Assembly (NCBI GenBank): GCA_964541525.1
Contig: CAZIQF010000008.1
Location: forward strand, 1 to 64,000
Length of the DNA stretch: 64,000 bases
Direction: 5' to 3'
Origin: UBA1737 sp964541525
GTDB taxonomy: Bacteria > Bacillota_I > Bacilli_A > ML615J-28 > CAG-313
Positions 30,965 to 40,442 of the stretch are shown in pieces (position 1 is the first letter of the stretch; every line of letters starts with the position of its first letter). A program made the position numbers and the translations under genes. The notes below the pieces were generated by a model. That model was not told where the DNA came from. It did no database searches and was given only the letters and a program-made list of their open reading frames with translations.

Positions 30965-31455
30965 GCCTTGAGGTTTGCCCGATGACGCTCAGGGAGGCGA
31001 ACGCCTTTGTGGAGCAGCACCACCGGCATCATAAGCCGGTGGTGGGACACAAGTTCTCAATCGGCTGCACGGACGGAAAGGAAATCGTGGGCGTTGCCAT
31101 TGTGGGCAGACCGGTGAGCCGACATCTGGACGACGGATGGACGCTGGAGGTCAACCGGCTATGCACGGACGGCACCCACAATGCTTGCTCTATGCTGTAC
31201 GCCGCTGCTTGGCGGGCGGCACGGGCGATGGGCTACAAACGACTTGTGACCTACATACTGGACAGCGAAAGTGGCACAAGTCTGAAAGCCAGCGGGTGGA
31301 AGTGCGTGGGGCAGGCTGGCGGCTTGCGTTGGACGGGTAAGCGCAGACCGGAGGTTGACCTATACCCGGCACAAATGAAAATCCGGTGGGAGAAGGAGGA
31401 ACACGATGGATCTGTTGACCAAGTACACTGCGGAGTTGAGAAAAAGAATAATTGA
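30961..31455 (+). CDS. XF1762-family protein, copy 2, 164 aa
   Basis: Nearly identical over its first 145 or so residues to the copy at 10859, including EANAFVEQHHRHHKPVVGHK and GRPVSRHLDDG. The DNA is also close to identical, so this is a recent duplication or two related phage modules side by side. The tail after EKEE differs and overlaps the following gene. Confidence 0.8.
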   Translation: MSLEVCPMTLREANAFVEQHHRHHKPVVGHKFSIGCTDGKEIVGVAIVGRPVSRHLDDGWTLEVNRLCTDGTHNACSMLYAAAWRAARAMGYKRLVTYILDSESGTSLKASGWKCVGQAGGLRWTGKRRPEVDLYPAQMKIRWEKEEHDGSVDQVHCGVEKKNN

Positions 31456-31648
31456 TTTGCGTGACGAGTTAAAAACTGCTTACGACAGCATTTCGCAGTT
31501 GGATGGTGCCAATAGTAGTTTGATGGCCGCAAACGAGAAGCTGGCGGCAGACAGGAAAGCCCTTATCAACGAGCTATGCCAATACTGCGGGAAGTACAAA
31601 CAAGCACACGAGGGCGCGTGTGACGGGTGCAGATGGAGGGATATGTGA
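31406..31648 (+). CDS. Coiled-coil zinc-like protein, 80 aa
   Basis: ATG at 31406 after GAGAAGGAGGAACACG. Leucine-heptad helix (LRKRIIDLRDELKTAYDSIS) and a C-terminal CQYCGKYKQAHEGACDGC site. Similar small proteins occur in the same position in other Firmicutes phages. Function unknown. Confidence 0.7.
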   Translation: MDLLTKYTAELRKRIIDLRDELKTAYDSISQLDGANSSLMAANEKLAADRKALINELCQYCGKYKQAHEGACDGCRWRDM

Positions 31649-32100
31649 TGGACATCGACATTAAAGATTATCTAACCCCAGAAGAAATCAAAGACGTCTG
31701 CAAAAATGCGCTATATCAGAAAATTAGAGAGGATATGCGTGGGCTTAACATCAATGATATTATTGCAAATATTTCCAATGCGGACGTCGAGGCAATGGTT
31801 GACGCTTATGTAGGCGAGGACGATTTTTGCAAGACGGAAATCCCGAAGAAGGTACGCAACGTGATTGAAAACATTAGTGCATTCACTGTGTTTAGAAAGG
31901 CGGATGTTTGGGAGCGACAGAGTAGCGTTGCCTATGACATCTTAGAGGAAGAATGCCGCGCCGCAAGACCGCTTATTAAGAAGCGGGTAGAGCAAATCAT
32001 CAACGAATATAATTTCCCGCAGTTAGAGCGCGACGAGATTATGTACACAATCGCCGACGTGCTGACAGACAGACTTTTGCCAGAGAAAGAGGTGCAGTGA
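31648..32100 (+). CDS. Hypothetical protein, 150 aa
   Basis: ATG at 31648 overlaps the previous stop (TGATG). Acidic and helical, starting MDIDIKDYLTPEEIKDVCKN, with ANISNADVEAMVDAYVGEDD. Codon use is AT-richer than neighbours. Coupled to the next small gene. Unknown function. Confidence 0.65.
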   Translation: MDIDIKDYLTPEEIKDVCKNALYQKIREDMRGLNINDIIANISNADVEAMVDAYVGEDDFCKTEIPKKVRNVIENISAFTVFRKADVWERQSSVAYDILEEECRAARPLIKKRVEQIINEYNFPQLERDEIMYTIADVLTDRLLPEKEVQ

Positions 32101-32240
32101 TGGAAAATCTGTTGCAAGACATCGCCAGCGGTCTGTGGATCGTGTTGGGCGTGTACTGTTTCTTTGGACTGAAGAAGTGGAACAAGCGGTTCAGTGAGCT
32201 GTATGACGAGTTGAAGGAGGAGGTGGAGCGATGCGGCTGA
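32100..32240 (+). CDS. Single-pass membrane peptide, 46 aa
   Basis: ATG at 32100 overlaps the previous stop (TGATG). One membrane helix (LWIVLGVYCFFGL, about 12-24) followed by a basic then acidic helix (KKWNKRFSELYDELKEE). The next gene starts inside its 3' end. Unknown function. Confidence 0.6.
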   Translation: MENLLQDIASGLWIVLGVYCFFGLKKWNKRFSELYDELKEEVERCG

Positions 32241-32530
32241 TTGATGGTGACAACGCCCTGAAAGCGTTTGCTGCTGAATATAGGAAGACAAAAGAATTGA
32301 TTGATTCGGGCGAATCGCATCTTGACAATCTTGCCGAAGGGTTCACGGAAGCAGCGCACATTGTCAAGTATATTGCCACAACCGTTGACGCGGTGCCGGT
32401 GGTGCGGTGCAAGGACTGCAAGCATGAGTTTGGCGGGAGCTGCATTATCTGTGGGTTCCAGAAGCGCAAGACGGACGACTTCTGCTCCTACGGCGAGAGG
32501 AAGGGAAAGAATGAAACCAAGCGTACATGA
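32231..32530 (+). CDS. Hypothetical zinc-binding phage protein, 99 aa
   Basis: Starts MRLIDGDNALKAF, with DAVPVVRCKDCKHEFGGSC and CIICGFQKRKTDDFC toward the C-terminus. The RLID...VVRCKDCKH...DDFCSYGE layout is very common in gut Firmicutes phages. ATG preceded by AAGGAGGAGGTGGAGCG. Function unknown. Confidence 0.78.
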   Translation: MRLIDGDNALKAFAAEYRKTKELIDSGESHLDNLAEGFTEAAHIVKYIATTVDAVPVVRCKDCKHEFGGSCIICGFQKRKTDDFCSYGERKGKNETKRT

Positions 32531-32702
32531 GGGAAGAAGGTGCCCACATGCGGCCAGCTGCTTTGAGTGCCCGCTGCCGGATTGCAGGGAGGGTATGTGG
32601 ACGGTGGCAAAATATAATCGACTTCCTCACGAAAAATGCGGAAGCGAACTGTGGCGCAAGTGGAGCAAAACGATGAGGGCAGAAGGTGAAATGAACGGAT
32701 GA
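32511..32702 (+). CDS. Small Cys-rich protein, 63 aa
   Basis: ATG at 32511 after GAGAGGAAGGGAAAGA. CPHAASCFECPLPDC gives a four-Cys cluster at about 11-25, then a helical end with WRKWSKTMRAEG. Overlaps both neighbours. Unknown function. Confidence 0.65.
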   Translation: MKPSVHEGRRCPHAASCFECPLPDCREGMWTVAKYNRLPHEKCGSELWRKWSKTMRAEGEMNG

Positions 32703-32890
32703 AGAAATACATAGCGGGGTTTGGCGCACTGGCAGTGCTGGCGGCGTTTGTGGCAGCGGAGCTGCTGGTATGGGGACGGGCGTATGAGACGGCGATGGGG
32801 TGCGTATGCTGCGGAGTGCTGTTGGCTGTAGCGGCAGTGTGCGGATGGGCGGCGGTGGAGTTCTGGCGAGAGGAGCGGAGAAAGAAGTGA
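32699..32890 (+). CDS. Two-helix membrane protein, 63 aa
   Basis: Overlaps the previous stop. Helices IAGFGALAVLAAFVAAELLV and CVCCGVLLAVAAVCGWAAVE, with a basic C-terminal tail. Early-region membrane protein of unknown role. Confidence 0.65.
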   Translation: MKKYIAGFGALAVLAAFVAAELLVWGRAYETAMGCVCCGVLLAVAAVCGWAAVEFWREERRKK

Positions 32891-33159
32891 AGAAGGAAAA
32901 AAAGAAAGCGGGTTTTGGCGAATACCCACCGAGAGAGAAGTGCGACCTGTATGAGCCGATCAAGTGTGAGTGTGTGGGGCTGACGGTGGTGCTGTGCAGC
33001 GTGAAAGGGAAGTGCCCCTTTTACAAGACCGGTGAACAGGCGCGAAAGGACCGGCTGGACAGCATACGGAAACGGAGACGAAAGGGACTGCTGATATCGG
33101 ATGCAGAGGCTCGTATGCTGCTGGACGCGGAGAAGATGCCCAGCGCGGAGGAGCGGTGA
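32887..33159 (+). CDS. Hypothetical basic protein, 90 aa, GTG start
   Basis: GTG at 32887 overlaps the previous TGA and follows GAGCGGAGAAAGAA. Contains a C...C...CPFY cluster (KCDLYEPIKCECV, GKCPFYKTGEQ), then a very basic helix (RKDRLDSIRKRRRK). The CPFYKT motif recurs in small phage zinc proteins. Unknown function. Confidence 0.68.
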   Translation: MKKEKKKAGFGEYPPREKCDLYEPIKCECVGLTVVLCSVKGKCPFYKTGEQARKDRLDSIRKRRRKGLLISDAEARMLLDAEKMPSAEER

Positions 33160-33160
33160 C

Positions 33161-33376
33161 ATGGCGGCTAACAAGGTGCTGCCGGGGCGAATACGCTACC
33201 TGCGGGAGAAAGCGCAGTTAAAGCGGTGCGTACTGTCAGAGCTGTGCGGGCTGAGCAAGGAGACCATAAAGCGCTACGAGGAGGGGACGGCAGAGCCGCT
33301 GGCCTCCTCGCTGGAGGCGATGGCGGACTATTTCCACGTGACGACGGACTACCTGCTGGGGAGAGAAGAAAAATAA
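33161..33376 (+). CDS. XRE-type regulator, 71 aa
   Basis: ATG at 33161 after GCGGAGGAGCGGTGAC. HTH_3 from about 8 to 62: IRYLREKAQLKRCVLSELCG, LSKETIKRYEEG, YFHVTTDYLLG. It is the last gene of the early operon, just before a strong terminator, so it may govern the early-to-late switch. Confidence 0.82.
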   Translation: MAANKVLPGRIRYLREKAQLKRCVLSELCGLSKETIKRYEEGTAEPLASSLEAMADYFHVTTDYLLGREEK

Positions 33377-33424
33377 ATTCTGCTTCATTCCCATACATGG
33401 GAGTCAGACAATCGAAAACCTGCG

Positions 33425-33471
33425 AAAATGGTACATGAGAGAGTGGGTAATTCTCTTTTGTACCATTTTTC
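33425..33471. terminator. Strong hairpin terminator between early and late regions
   Basis: AAAATGGTACA (33425-33435) pairs perfectly with TGTACCATTTT (33459-33469), enclosing GAGAG and TTCTC that extend the stem, and is followed by TTTTT. Because the stem ends in A/T runs on both strands it could act in both directions. Confidence 0.8.
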
Positions 33472-33490
33472 TGTCCGAAAGGAGCGCAGG

Positions 33491-34438
33491 ATGGCCGAAC
33501 TTTTACCTATGGACGCGGAAAAGCAACAGGCGTATTACGACCAGCTTAATGATGCGGTGGGGGAAAGTTTGGCTTATTTTTATGCCTGCATACGCTTCAA
33601 CAAGCCCTTTGACATGAACGCGCTGCCGGCAAGCGGGAGCAAAAACAAGTGGACGGCCTACTGCGATAAGCTGGCAAAGAAAAAGCTGGACCGGACGCCG
33701 GGAGGCGGAGAGCTGGGCTTTCTTGACGGGCTGACGGACATCACCAAGATATTCGGAGAGGGGCTGGAAAACGGGAATTTTACCCGCGCTGTCAGCGCAG
33801 AGAAAAGCGCACGGGACGGCAGGCAGGGCACCAAGCGGCAGGCCGCAGACTGGGGCGAGGGCACGGGGAAAGTGCCATACACCAGCGAGGACTACAACGA
33901 GTTTGACCGAATCTATAACGCGCTGTGTGCCGACTTCGGCGGAGAGCAGGCAGTGAGCGCCAAGCAGCAGCTGATTCTGCGGAACGTGGCAAAGTGGACG
34001 AAGCAGATGAATGACGCCGCGGAGATGGGCGCCATAGACAAGGCCAAGAAGCTATCCAGCATGATACAGGAAAACCTGGCATCGGAAAACCTGCGGAAGA
34101 AGGACACAAAACCGGTGGAGGACCTGCGGCTGGACGGCATCGTGGACAGGCTGGAAAAAGCGGGCCTGATGAAAAACGGAAAGCAGTGTACGCCAGATGA
34201 GGCGTTCCGGCTGATCTTCGGAAGACCCTGCCAATACACCTACACGGCGGACGCAGCGGAGAAAATGCTGCTGGCGATCATCAATCAGGCCCGCATAAAC
34301 GACGGGCTGCCGGAATTGGTGGAACTGCCGGAGGATGCAAAGATAGAGGATGAACTGGGCGAGTTTGCAGAGAAACCCAACGAGGCGGAGAAGGAAGCCT
34401 ACGAAAAAATGGGCCTGCTGCGGAAACATAAAAAATGA
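33491..34438 (+). CDS. Probable terminase small subunit-type protein, 315 aa
   Basis: ATG at 33491 after GAAAGGAGCGCAGG. The product is acidic and mostly helical, with RIYNALCADFGGEQAVSAKQ and EDLRLDGIVDRLEKAG segments. Assignment as the small terminase rests on position directly before the large terminase and on being the first late gene; no diagnostic motif is seen. Confidence 0.5.
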   Translation: MAELLPMDAEKQQAYYDQLNDAVGESLAYFYACIRFNKPFDMNALPASGSKNKWTAYCDKLAKKKLDRTPGGGELGFLDGLTDITKIFGEGLENGNFTRAVSAEKSARDGRQGTKRQAADWGEGTGKVPYTSEDYNEFDRIYNALCADFGGEQAVSAKQQLILRNVAKWTKQMNDAAEMGAIDKAKKLSSMIQENLASENLRKKDTKPVEDLRLDGIVDRLEKAGLMKNGKQCTPDEAFRLIFGRPCQYTYTADAAEKMLLAIINQARINDGLPELVELPEDAKIEDELGEFAEKPNEAEKEAYEKMGLLRKHKK

Positions 34439-34498
34439 TTAAAACCGGGACAGCGGAGTAGCTACCACTGGAGACATGAGGGGGGGTGAGCGAAAACA

Positions 34499-36371
34499 AT
34501 GGCGCGACGGACAGGAAAGGCTTACGTAGCTGGACTGGGCTGGGTGACAAAGAAACCTACGCAGGAACGGAACTACGAAAATATGGCGGATAGCTGGTGG
34601 GCTTGGCTGGTCTGGGTTGCGCGTTGGCCATTTCTGCTACCCTGATAAACTGGCGGATATTCTGCGGAGCGACGACAGCGACTTCAAAACGCTGGAGATC
34701 GTACAGCGGATCATGCTGAGAGCCTATGCCCGGTACACGGACGTGGCGATCACGGGTACGCGAGGTATGACTAAAACGTACACCAAGATGATTTCCGAAA
34801 TGATGAATGGTGTCGCGTGGCCGGGGACGCAGGTGATATATACCGGGCCTTCGCTGAAGCAGTTGGCATCTATAGGCGGCAAGACATTCCATGCCATTGA
34901 GCATGACTACTCAGCACTTGCCAAGCACTGGCGGGTGACGGCGGAGAGCAAGGACGACTTCAAGATAGAGACCGATTACGGCAGCGCCTTTTACATCGGA
35001 GAAAAGCGCGGCGACAACCTGCACGCGGCTACCGCGGAGGAGTTCGCGCAGGAAGAACAGCCTGCTTTCGATTTTGACGAATACACCACCGTTGTGCTGC
35101 CGGCAGTACGGTTGCGGCACAATGTAAACGGAGAACCCGATCCCAACTTTGTGGCCTATAAAAACCACTCTATCACCAGCGCGGGACGAAAGCAGAATCA
35201 CGCCTACCAAGTTCGCTGTGAGGTGATGAAGGAGATGGGGCGCGGGGAAAGCGCCTTTACTATGGACGTGCCCTGGCAATGCGTGGTACTGCAGCAGATG
35301 CGGCCCTACTCCTGGGCGCAGAAGCTGCGGACAAAGCTGACGCCGGAGCGGTGGATGCGCGAAATGGAATCGCGCTACACCGGGGCGGACAGCAATCCTA
35401 TTGTGCGGGACGAGGTGCTGACAGAGTGCCGCAAACTGATGATCGCGGAGAACCGGCACTGCGCCTATGACATAGGCAACAAACTGAAGCCGGAGGACGT
35501 GATCTATATCGTGGGCTACGACGTGTCCTACGCCGACGACAAGAAAAACGCCAAGTGCGCCTGTGTGGTGCTGAAATGCACCAAGCAGAAGGAATGGCTC
35601 AAGCGCGACCGCTACCTCAAGCAGCTGGTGTACGCCGATATGTGGAGCCCGCCGGTGAAGAGCATGATGCAGGCACAGCGGATCAAAGACGTGTGGAGCC
35701 GGTTTTGCTGTGAGGGCGGCGCGCCCACCTACCTTGCCATAGATGCATGGCAGTACGGCACAAGCGTGGTGGAAAACCTGATGATGGACTTGGGGGACGG
35801 ACTTGCCCCCCTGTGCGTGAGAAACCACGCCTCCTTTACGGAGCTGGAACAGGACAACGCCATTCCGTGCCTGTACCCCATCAAGGCGGGCGGCACGGGC
35901 GTGACAGACCCGGACGCGGAGATGGTGCGGTACATGGAGCTGCAATTTGAAAACCGCAACATCGAGCTGCTGTGCGCCAATGTGAACGAGGGCGTGGACA
36001 GCTACAAGAAATACCACCAAATCAAGGACGACAGCATGGATGCGCTGATCGCAGAGCCGTATATGCGGACGCGGGAACTGGTGGGGCAGATACAAAACCT
36101 GCGGAAAGTCCCCAGCGGACAAAACATCCGCGAGGAGCGCATATCCAAGCACATACAGCGAGATTTGTGGTCTGCCCTGAAATACGCAGGGCGCGTGGCG
36201 CAGATACTGGAGCGCGAGGAGCTGGCGCAGGCGGTGCGGCATAAGAGCGACTGGGACGCGGAGCTGGAAAAGTACAAGAGCGCCTCGCCCAAGGCAACAC
36301 AGCCGGGGCATACAGGCGCAGGAGGACACGGACGCACGGTGACGGCGCGGCGGGGAGGAAGGATGTTTTAA
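34499..36371 (+). pseudogene. Large terminase subunit with a frameshift near residue 43
   Basis: ATG at 34499 (MARRTGKAYVAGLGWVTKKP) runs to WVARWPFLLP and a TGA at 34643. The rest of the protein, from CYPDKLADILRSDD on, is in the +1 frame from about 34628 to 36371. Total length 1873 nt, one base too many; losing one C at 34628-34629 gives a continuous 623-aa ATPase/nuclease. Walker-A-like TGTRGMTKTY (about 84-93) and a C-terminal RNaseH-like nuclease with GYDVSYADDKKN. A programmed frameshift is possible but less likely. Confidence 0.8.
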
Positions 36372-36373
36372 GC

Positions 36374-36736
36374 ATGGCGACCACATACAAGCTCTACGCC
36401 GCCGAGGTGAGCCGCCTGAATGTGGAAAAGGCGGAGCGGGAGCGGTTTTCCCGTGTGACGGCAAATTATATGCTGCTTTACCGCCGGACGAAGCCACGGC
36501 ACATTCCTGCCGTGGAGGTCAAGGGCAACGACCTGCGGCGCTTGACGGAGAGCGACCGCCTGTGGCTGGCGGACTGCATCGCCACACTGCTGGGAGAAGC
36601 CGCCGGACGGCGGCAGGAGACGGCGGCGCAGCGGGTGAACGAAATGCTGACGGCGTGGGAAAAGGAGCTGCAAAAGACCCGCGAGGGGTTGGAGAAGGAG
36701 GCGCAGGATGGACGAAACGAAAAATCTGACAACTGA
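36374..36736 (+). CDS. Hypothetical late protein, 120 aa
   Basis: ATG at 36374, 2 nt after the terminase stop. Mostly helical and basic (VEKAERERFSRVTANYMLLY; KELQKTREGLEKEAQD). It overlaps the portal start by 29 nt. Possibly a head-assembly accessory protein. Confidence 0.65.
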   Translation: MATTYKLYAAEVSRLNVEKAERERFSRVTANYMLLYRRTKPRHIPAVEVKGNDLRRLTESDRLWLADCIATLLGEAAGRRQETAAQRVNEMLTAWEKELQKTREGLEKEAQDGRNEKSDN

Positions 36737-38486
36737 ACTGCGCGGACTTTCCAACGCCACCTACCCGGAGATTTTCAAGCGGTTTCAGGCGCTTTCCGAG
36801 GAGTACGGCGATATGCCCGCCGGTGCGCTGGCCAGCGCCTTTAGCCGGGTGAGCGCGTCTGCCGTGAACCGAAACAATCCCTACATACAGAACCGGCGGG
36901 TACAGGCCATTTCCTCGCTGCCCAAGGAGTACAGCAAAAACCGCGTGGCGGAGATGCTGACAAACCCCATGGGCAACGAGCAGGGCTTGCGGCAGGTGGA
37001 GCATGGGCTGGAATTTACGGCCTATCCTCTTTTCCACACCCGGAAGATGTACCAAGACCTGCTGACCTATCACAGTTACATCGCGCCGGAGTTTACCGAC
37101 AAGGACACGGCGAAAAACGACGAGTTCTGGCGGGAATGGAAACTGCTGGAAAAACTGCGGCGTAAGCTCGACCCCAAGACCACGGCCCACAAGCTGGCGG
37201 GACAGGCGGTGCAGGAGGGCAAGGTATTCTACTACCCCCGCGTGAGCGTGGACAAGCCCCACAACAAGGTGAACTACGCATTTATGCAGCAGCTGCCCAG
37301 CGACTGGATAAAGATCGTGGGGTTCAACAGCGTGTCGAAGTACACCGTGGCCTTTAACATGATGTATTTCATGCAGCCGGGGACAGACCCCTTGCAGTTC
37401 GGCGACCTTTTTAAGCCCTATTGGGATGTCTTTTCCCGCGTGACGGAACGGGGCGCACCAAGGGGAACGGGGACGCGGTTCGTGTACGCCGCCAAAAACC
37501 GGGTGGATATGGGACTTCTGGCGGAGATACAGCGGCGGGGCGGCTTTGGAGAGGGCGAAACGCCGGATGTGTACTACCAGAACGGGCAGTATTTCTACTG
37601 GGTGACGCTGCCGGTGGACAGCGTATACACCTTTGAGATCGACGACGCGCAGACGGCGGTGGTGTCGCCGCTGACGGGGCTTTTCCTCTCCTTTATCCAA
37701 ATCGCCCAGTATGAGCAGATCCAACTGGAACTGGTACAAAACCCCCTGATTTCCCTGCTGACCGGCGAGATAGAGTACGCGGACGACAACAACCGAAACC
37801 TGTCGGACGCCTACAAACTCTCCAACGCCGGATGGGAACTTTTCCGGGCGCGTTTTTACGATATGTTGTCGGAAAACAACACCTCCGGCATCGGCTGGTA
37901 CGCCGCGCCGCTGAAGAACATGGAACTTCACCAGCTGGCCGAGGCGCCCAGCGCCACGAAGATAAGCTCCGCAGGGTACGGCTACACCATGGCGAAGGCG
38001 GGATTGAGCGCACTGATACCCACCAGCGACGAGCCGCGGGCGGGCGTGGCGAATATCAGCTTGCAGATAGAGAGCAAGTTTGCCGAGCAGATATACCGGT
38101 GCTATGAGCGCATGATGCAGGGCATCATGGACGGGCTGAACCTGAAGTATTCATGGAGATTCGCCATGTTTGGCAACATCGCGGAGGACGAAAAGACCTT
38201 TGAAAACGCCAGACAGGGCATGACGCTGGGCATACTGCCCCAGACCATGATTTACATGGCGATGCTGGACATGAGCGTGATGGACGACATGGCCATCAGC
38301 CGTGCGGTGAAAGAGAGCGGCATCATGGATATGCGCCTGCCGCTGGTGACCAGCTACAACGCCAAGCAGAGCGAAAGCGGACTGCCGCCGCAGGCGGCCC
38401 ACGACATGAACCCCGGCGGCAGACCCGCCGCCGGGAATAAGCCCGGTACGGAGGGACAGGAGGCATCCCAAGACGCCGGAGATTAA
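36708..38486 (+). CDS. Portal protein, 592 aa
   Basis: ATG at 36708 after AGGAGGCGCAGG. Size and position right after the terminase, with NRRVQAISSLPKEYSKN, KVNYAFMQQLPSDWIKIVGF and a helix-rich C-terminal half (AEQIYRCYERMMQGIMDGLN), fit the siphovirus portal. The tail is a G/P/Q-rich extension (PPQAAHDMNPGGRPAAGN). It forms the 12-mer vertex through which DNA is packed. Confidence 0.75.
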   Translation: MDETKNLTTELRGLSNATYPEIFKRFQALSEEYGDMPAGALASAFSRVSASAVNRNNPYIQNRRVQAISSLPKEYSKNRVAEMLTNPMGNEQGLRQVEHGLEFTAYPLFHTRKMYQDLLTYHSYIAPEFTDKDTAKNDEFWREWKLLEKLRRKLDPKTTAHKLAGQAVQEGKVFYYPRVSVDKPHNKVNYAFMQQLPSDWIKIVGFNSVSKYTVAFNMMYFMQPGTDPLQFGDLFKPYWDVFSRVTERGAPRGTGTRFVYAAKNRVDMGLLAEIQRRGGFGEGETPDVYYQNGQYFYWVTLPVDSVYTFEIDDAQTAVVSPLTGLFLSFIQIAQYEQIQLELVQNPLISLLTGEIEYADDNNRNLSDAYKLSNAGWELFRARFYDMLSENNTSGIGWYAAPLKNMELHQLAEAPSATKISSAGYGYTMAKAGLSALIPTSDEPRAGVANISLQIESKFAEQIYRCYERMMQGIMDGLNLKYSWRFAMFGNIAEDEKTFENARQGMTLGILPQTMIYMAMLDMSVMDDMAISRAVKESGIMDMRLPLVTSYNAKQSESGLPPQAAHDMNPGGRPAAGNKPGTEGQEASQDAGD

Positions 38487-38506
38487 GGAAAAGGGGATGA
38501 AAAAGC

Positions 38507-39046
38507 ATGAGAGCCAGAGAATATGCCAACTGGGAGAATCCCAAGTTTGCGCCCCTCATGGAGCCGGTACGCCGGGTGATGGAGGCCTACGGCAACGCGG
38601 AGAAGTGGTTTGCGGACATCAAGGATCGGGTGCTGTGCGACATGGGGATGGTATTCCTGTCGGACGCCATTCACCGCTTGGAGCACAAGCAGCCGGAGCG
38701 GATCGACGTCTTTGCGGACATCCCCCACGACTACCACCTGCGCCTGCCCTACCCCGGTACGCCGGAGCTGGACGAGGACTTCAATGACGACCTCGACCGG
38801 GTGTTTGAGGTGTGCGTGGTCATCGTGGACGCGGTGGACAGCGCGCTGGGTGATTTTATCCGCGCCACGGCAGGCGGGGAGTTTAACGCCCTGTCGCTGA
38901 AGGCAGAGGAATTGCAGCTGCAAAACACCGACGACAGGCGCAAGCTGCTCCAGGCGTGGGCCATGCTCGATAACGGCGGCATGAGCCGCGCCAGCTTCGA
39001 CAACTGGTGCCGCAATCTCTTTGCAGAGGACGGTGAGGACGCATGA
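38507..39046 (+). CDS. Hypothetical head-region protein, 179 aa
   Basis: ATG at 38507 after AAGGAAAAGGGG. All-helical and acidic (NEYANWENPKF-like start, VFEVCVVIVDAVDSALGDFI, MSRASFDNWCRNLFAEDGED). It overlaps the next gene start. Sits between the portal and the protease-scaffold gene; role unknown. Confidence 0.65.
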   Translation: MRAREYANWENPKFAPLMEPVRRVMEAYGNAEKWFADIKDRVLCDMGMVFLSDAIHRLEHKQPERIDVFADIPHDYHLRLPYPGTPELDEDFNDDLDRVFEVCVVIVDAVDSALGDFIRATAGGEFNALSLKAEELQLQNTDDRRKLLQAWAMLDNGGMSRASFDNWCRNLFAEDGEDA

Positions 39047-40410
39047 GCGGGCTGAAAACCAAAGCCATGCCAAAGAAGGTGTGCGCCAGCGGAACCCTGA
39101 AGGTGATGCAGCGGCTCAACGAGTACGAGTTCGGCGTGGAGCTGTGGGTCATGCGCGAGGACGAGAACCGCAACAAGTGGTCGTACCAAAACCTCGCGGA
39201 ATACTACAAGACCTTTGTGGGACAGCCCATTTTGGTGGCCTATGTCGGTCAGGTGGTCGGGGATGGGCACAATATGGCCAAGCGCCGCGACCCGGAGACG
39301 GGGGAGGAATACTACTCCTTCATGGATGGGACGGCAGAGCGCATCGTGGGCACGCTGTCCGAGGACGAACGGGACTTTACCCTTGTGGAGAGGGATGGTC
39401 ATACATGGCTTAAGGCGAAGGGGCGTTTGTTTGAGTTTTATGCCCCGGAATTGGTGCAAAAAATCCGTCGGCAGGGAACGATGGAGGTTTCCGCAGAAAC
39501 CAATGTGACCGAGAGCCACAAAGAGGGCGATGTGGATGTATTTACCAAGTGGACGGGGCTGGGCGTGACCATCCTCGGCGACCGGGTAAGCCCTGCTATT
39601 CCGGGGGCAAGCATCGCAAAACTGGCGGCTATGCAGGAGGAATTTAAGAGTTTGAAACTGAAAGCCGCATCGCTGCACACAGCCGCAGAGGGCAGCGGGA
39701 AAATCAACAAGAAAGGACTGAAAAGAAGCATGAACAAGCAAATGATGGAAAGCGTACAGACCAAGTTCCCCAATCACAAGCTGATCGCCTTGAGCGAGGA
39801 CGGCATGAGCGTGGGACTGCTTGACGCTTCCGGCAACCTTTTCAGCTACACCTTCAACGCAGAGGATAACGGCGAGGTCATGGAAAGCCGTATCGCGCCC
39901 TGCGCGGCACACATCGTTCTGTCTGCCGGGGAAGTGGAGCTGAACGCAGATGTGGCGGATGTGGTGGCGTACACCGTTTCCGCCGCCAAAACCGAGAACG
40001 GAGAGATCAAGCAGCTTTCCGAGGAGCTGAACGCCGCCCGTGAGCAGATCCGCGCCATGCAGGAGGCGGAGAGCAAGCGCCGGTTGAGCGTGTGCAAGGC
40101 GACCGCCAAGGCCACGCTGGAGGCATTCAACGCCAACCGCAAGGAGAAGCTGTCCGAGGATGCCCTGAAGGACATCAACGAGAACATTGAGTCCGGTGTG
40201 TATGCCAATTCCTGCGACAAGGACGGCGCATGGCTGGGCGAGAAGATGGTACGCAGCGCGGTGCTGGCCGTTTGCGGCGAGGCCGTGATGGAGGCAGACC
40301 GTAAGGCTGCCGAGAGCCGCAAGAGCGCCTTTGCGTGGAACAACGCCAAGGGTGACGGCTCCGGTGACAGCGGCATCGAAGGTATGCTGAGCCGCATCGG
40401 CAAGGCGTAA
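39043..40410 (+). CDS. Probable prohead protease-scaffold fusion, 455 aa
   Basis: The N-terminal half (about 1-210) is beta-rich with FGVELWVMREDENRNKW, GQPILVAYVGQV and GTMEVSAETNVTES, compatible with a herpesvirus/HK97-type protease fold including His and Ser candidates. The C-terminal part (about 320-430) is a coiled coil (IKQLSEELNAAREQIRAMQE) like a scaffold. Placement between portal and capsid supports this. Not verified by search. Confidence 0.6.
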   Translation: MSGLKTKAMPKKVCASGTLKVMQRLNEYEFGVELWVMREDENRNKWSYQNLAEYYKTFVGQPILVAYVGQVVGDGHNMAKRRDPETGEEYYSFMDGTAERIVGTLSEDERDFTLVERDGHTWLKAKGRLFEFYAPELVQKIRRQGTMEVSAETNVTESHKEGDVDVFTKWTGLGVTILGDRVSPAIPGASIAKLAAMQEEFKSLKLKAASLHTAAEGSGKINKKGLKRSMNKQMMESVQTKFPNHKLIALSEDGMSVGLLDASGNLFSYTFNAEDNGEVMESRIAPCAAHIVLSAGEVELNADVADVVAYTVSAAKTENGEIKQLSEELNAAREQIRAMQEAESKRRLSVCKATAKATLEAFNANRKEKLSEDALKDINENIESGVYANSCDKDGAWLGEKMVRSAVLAVCGEAVMEADRKAAESRKSAFAWNNAKGDGSGDSGIEGMLSRIGKA

Positions 40411-40442
40411 CAACAAGAACTGAAAAAGGAGTGTGAATACAC

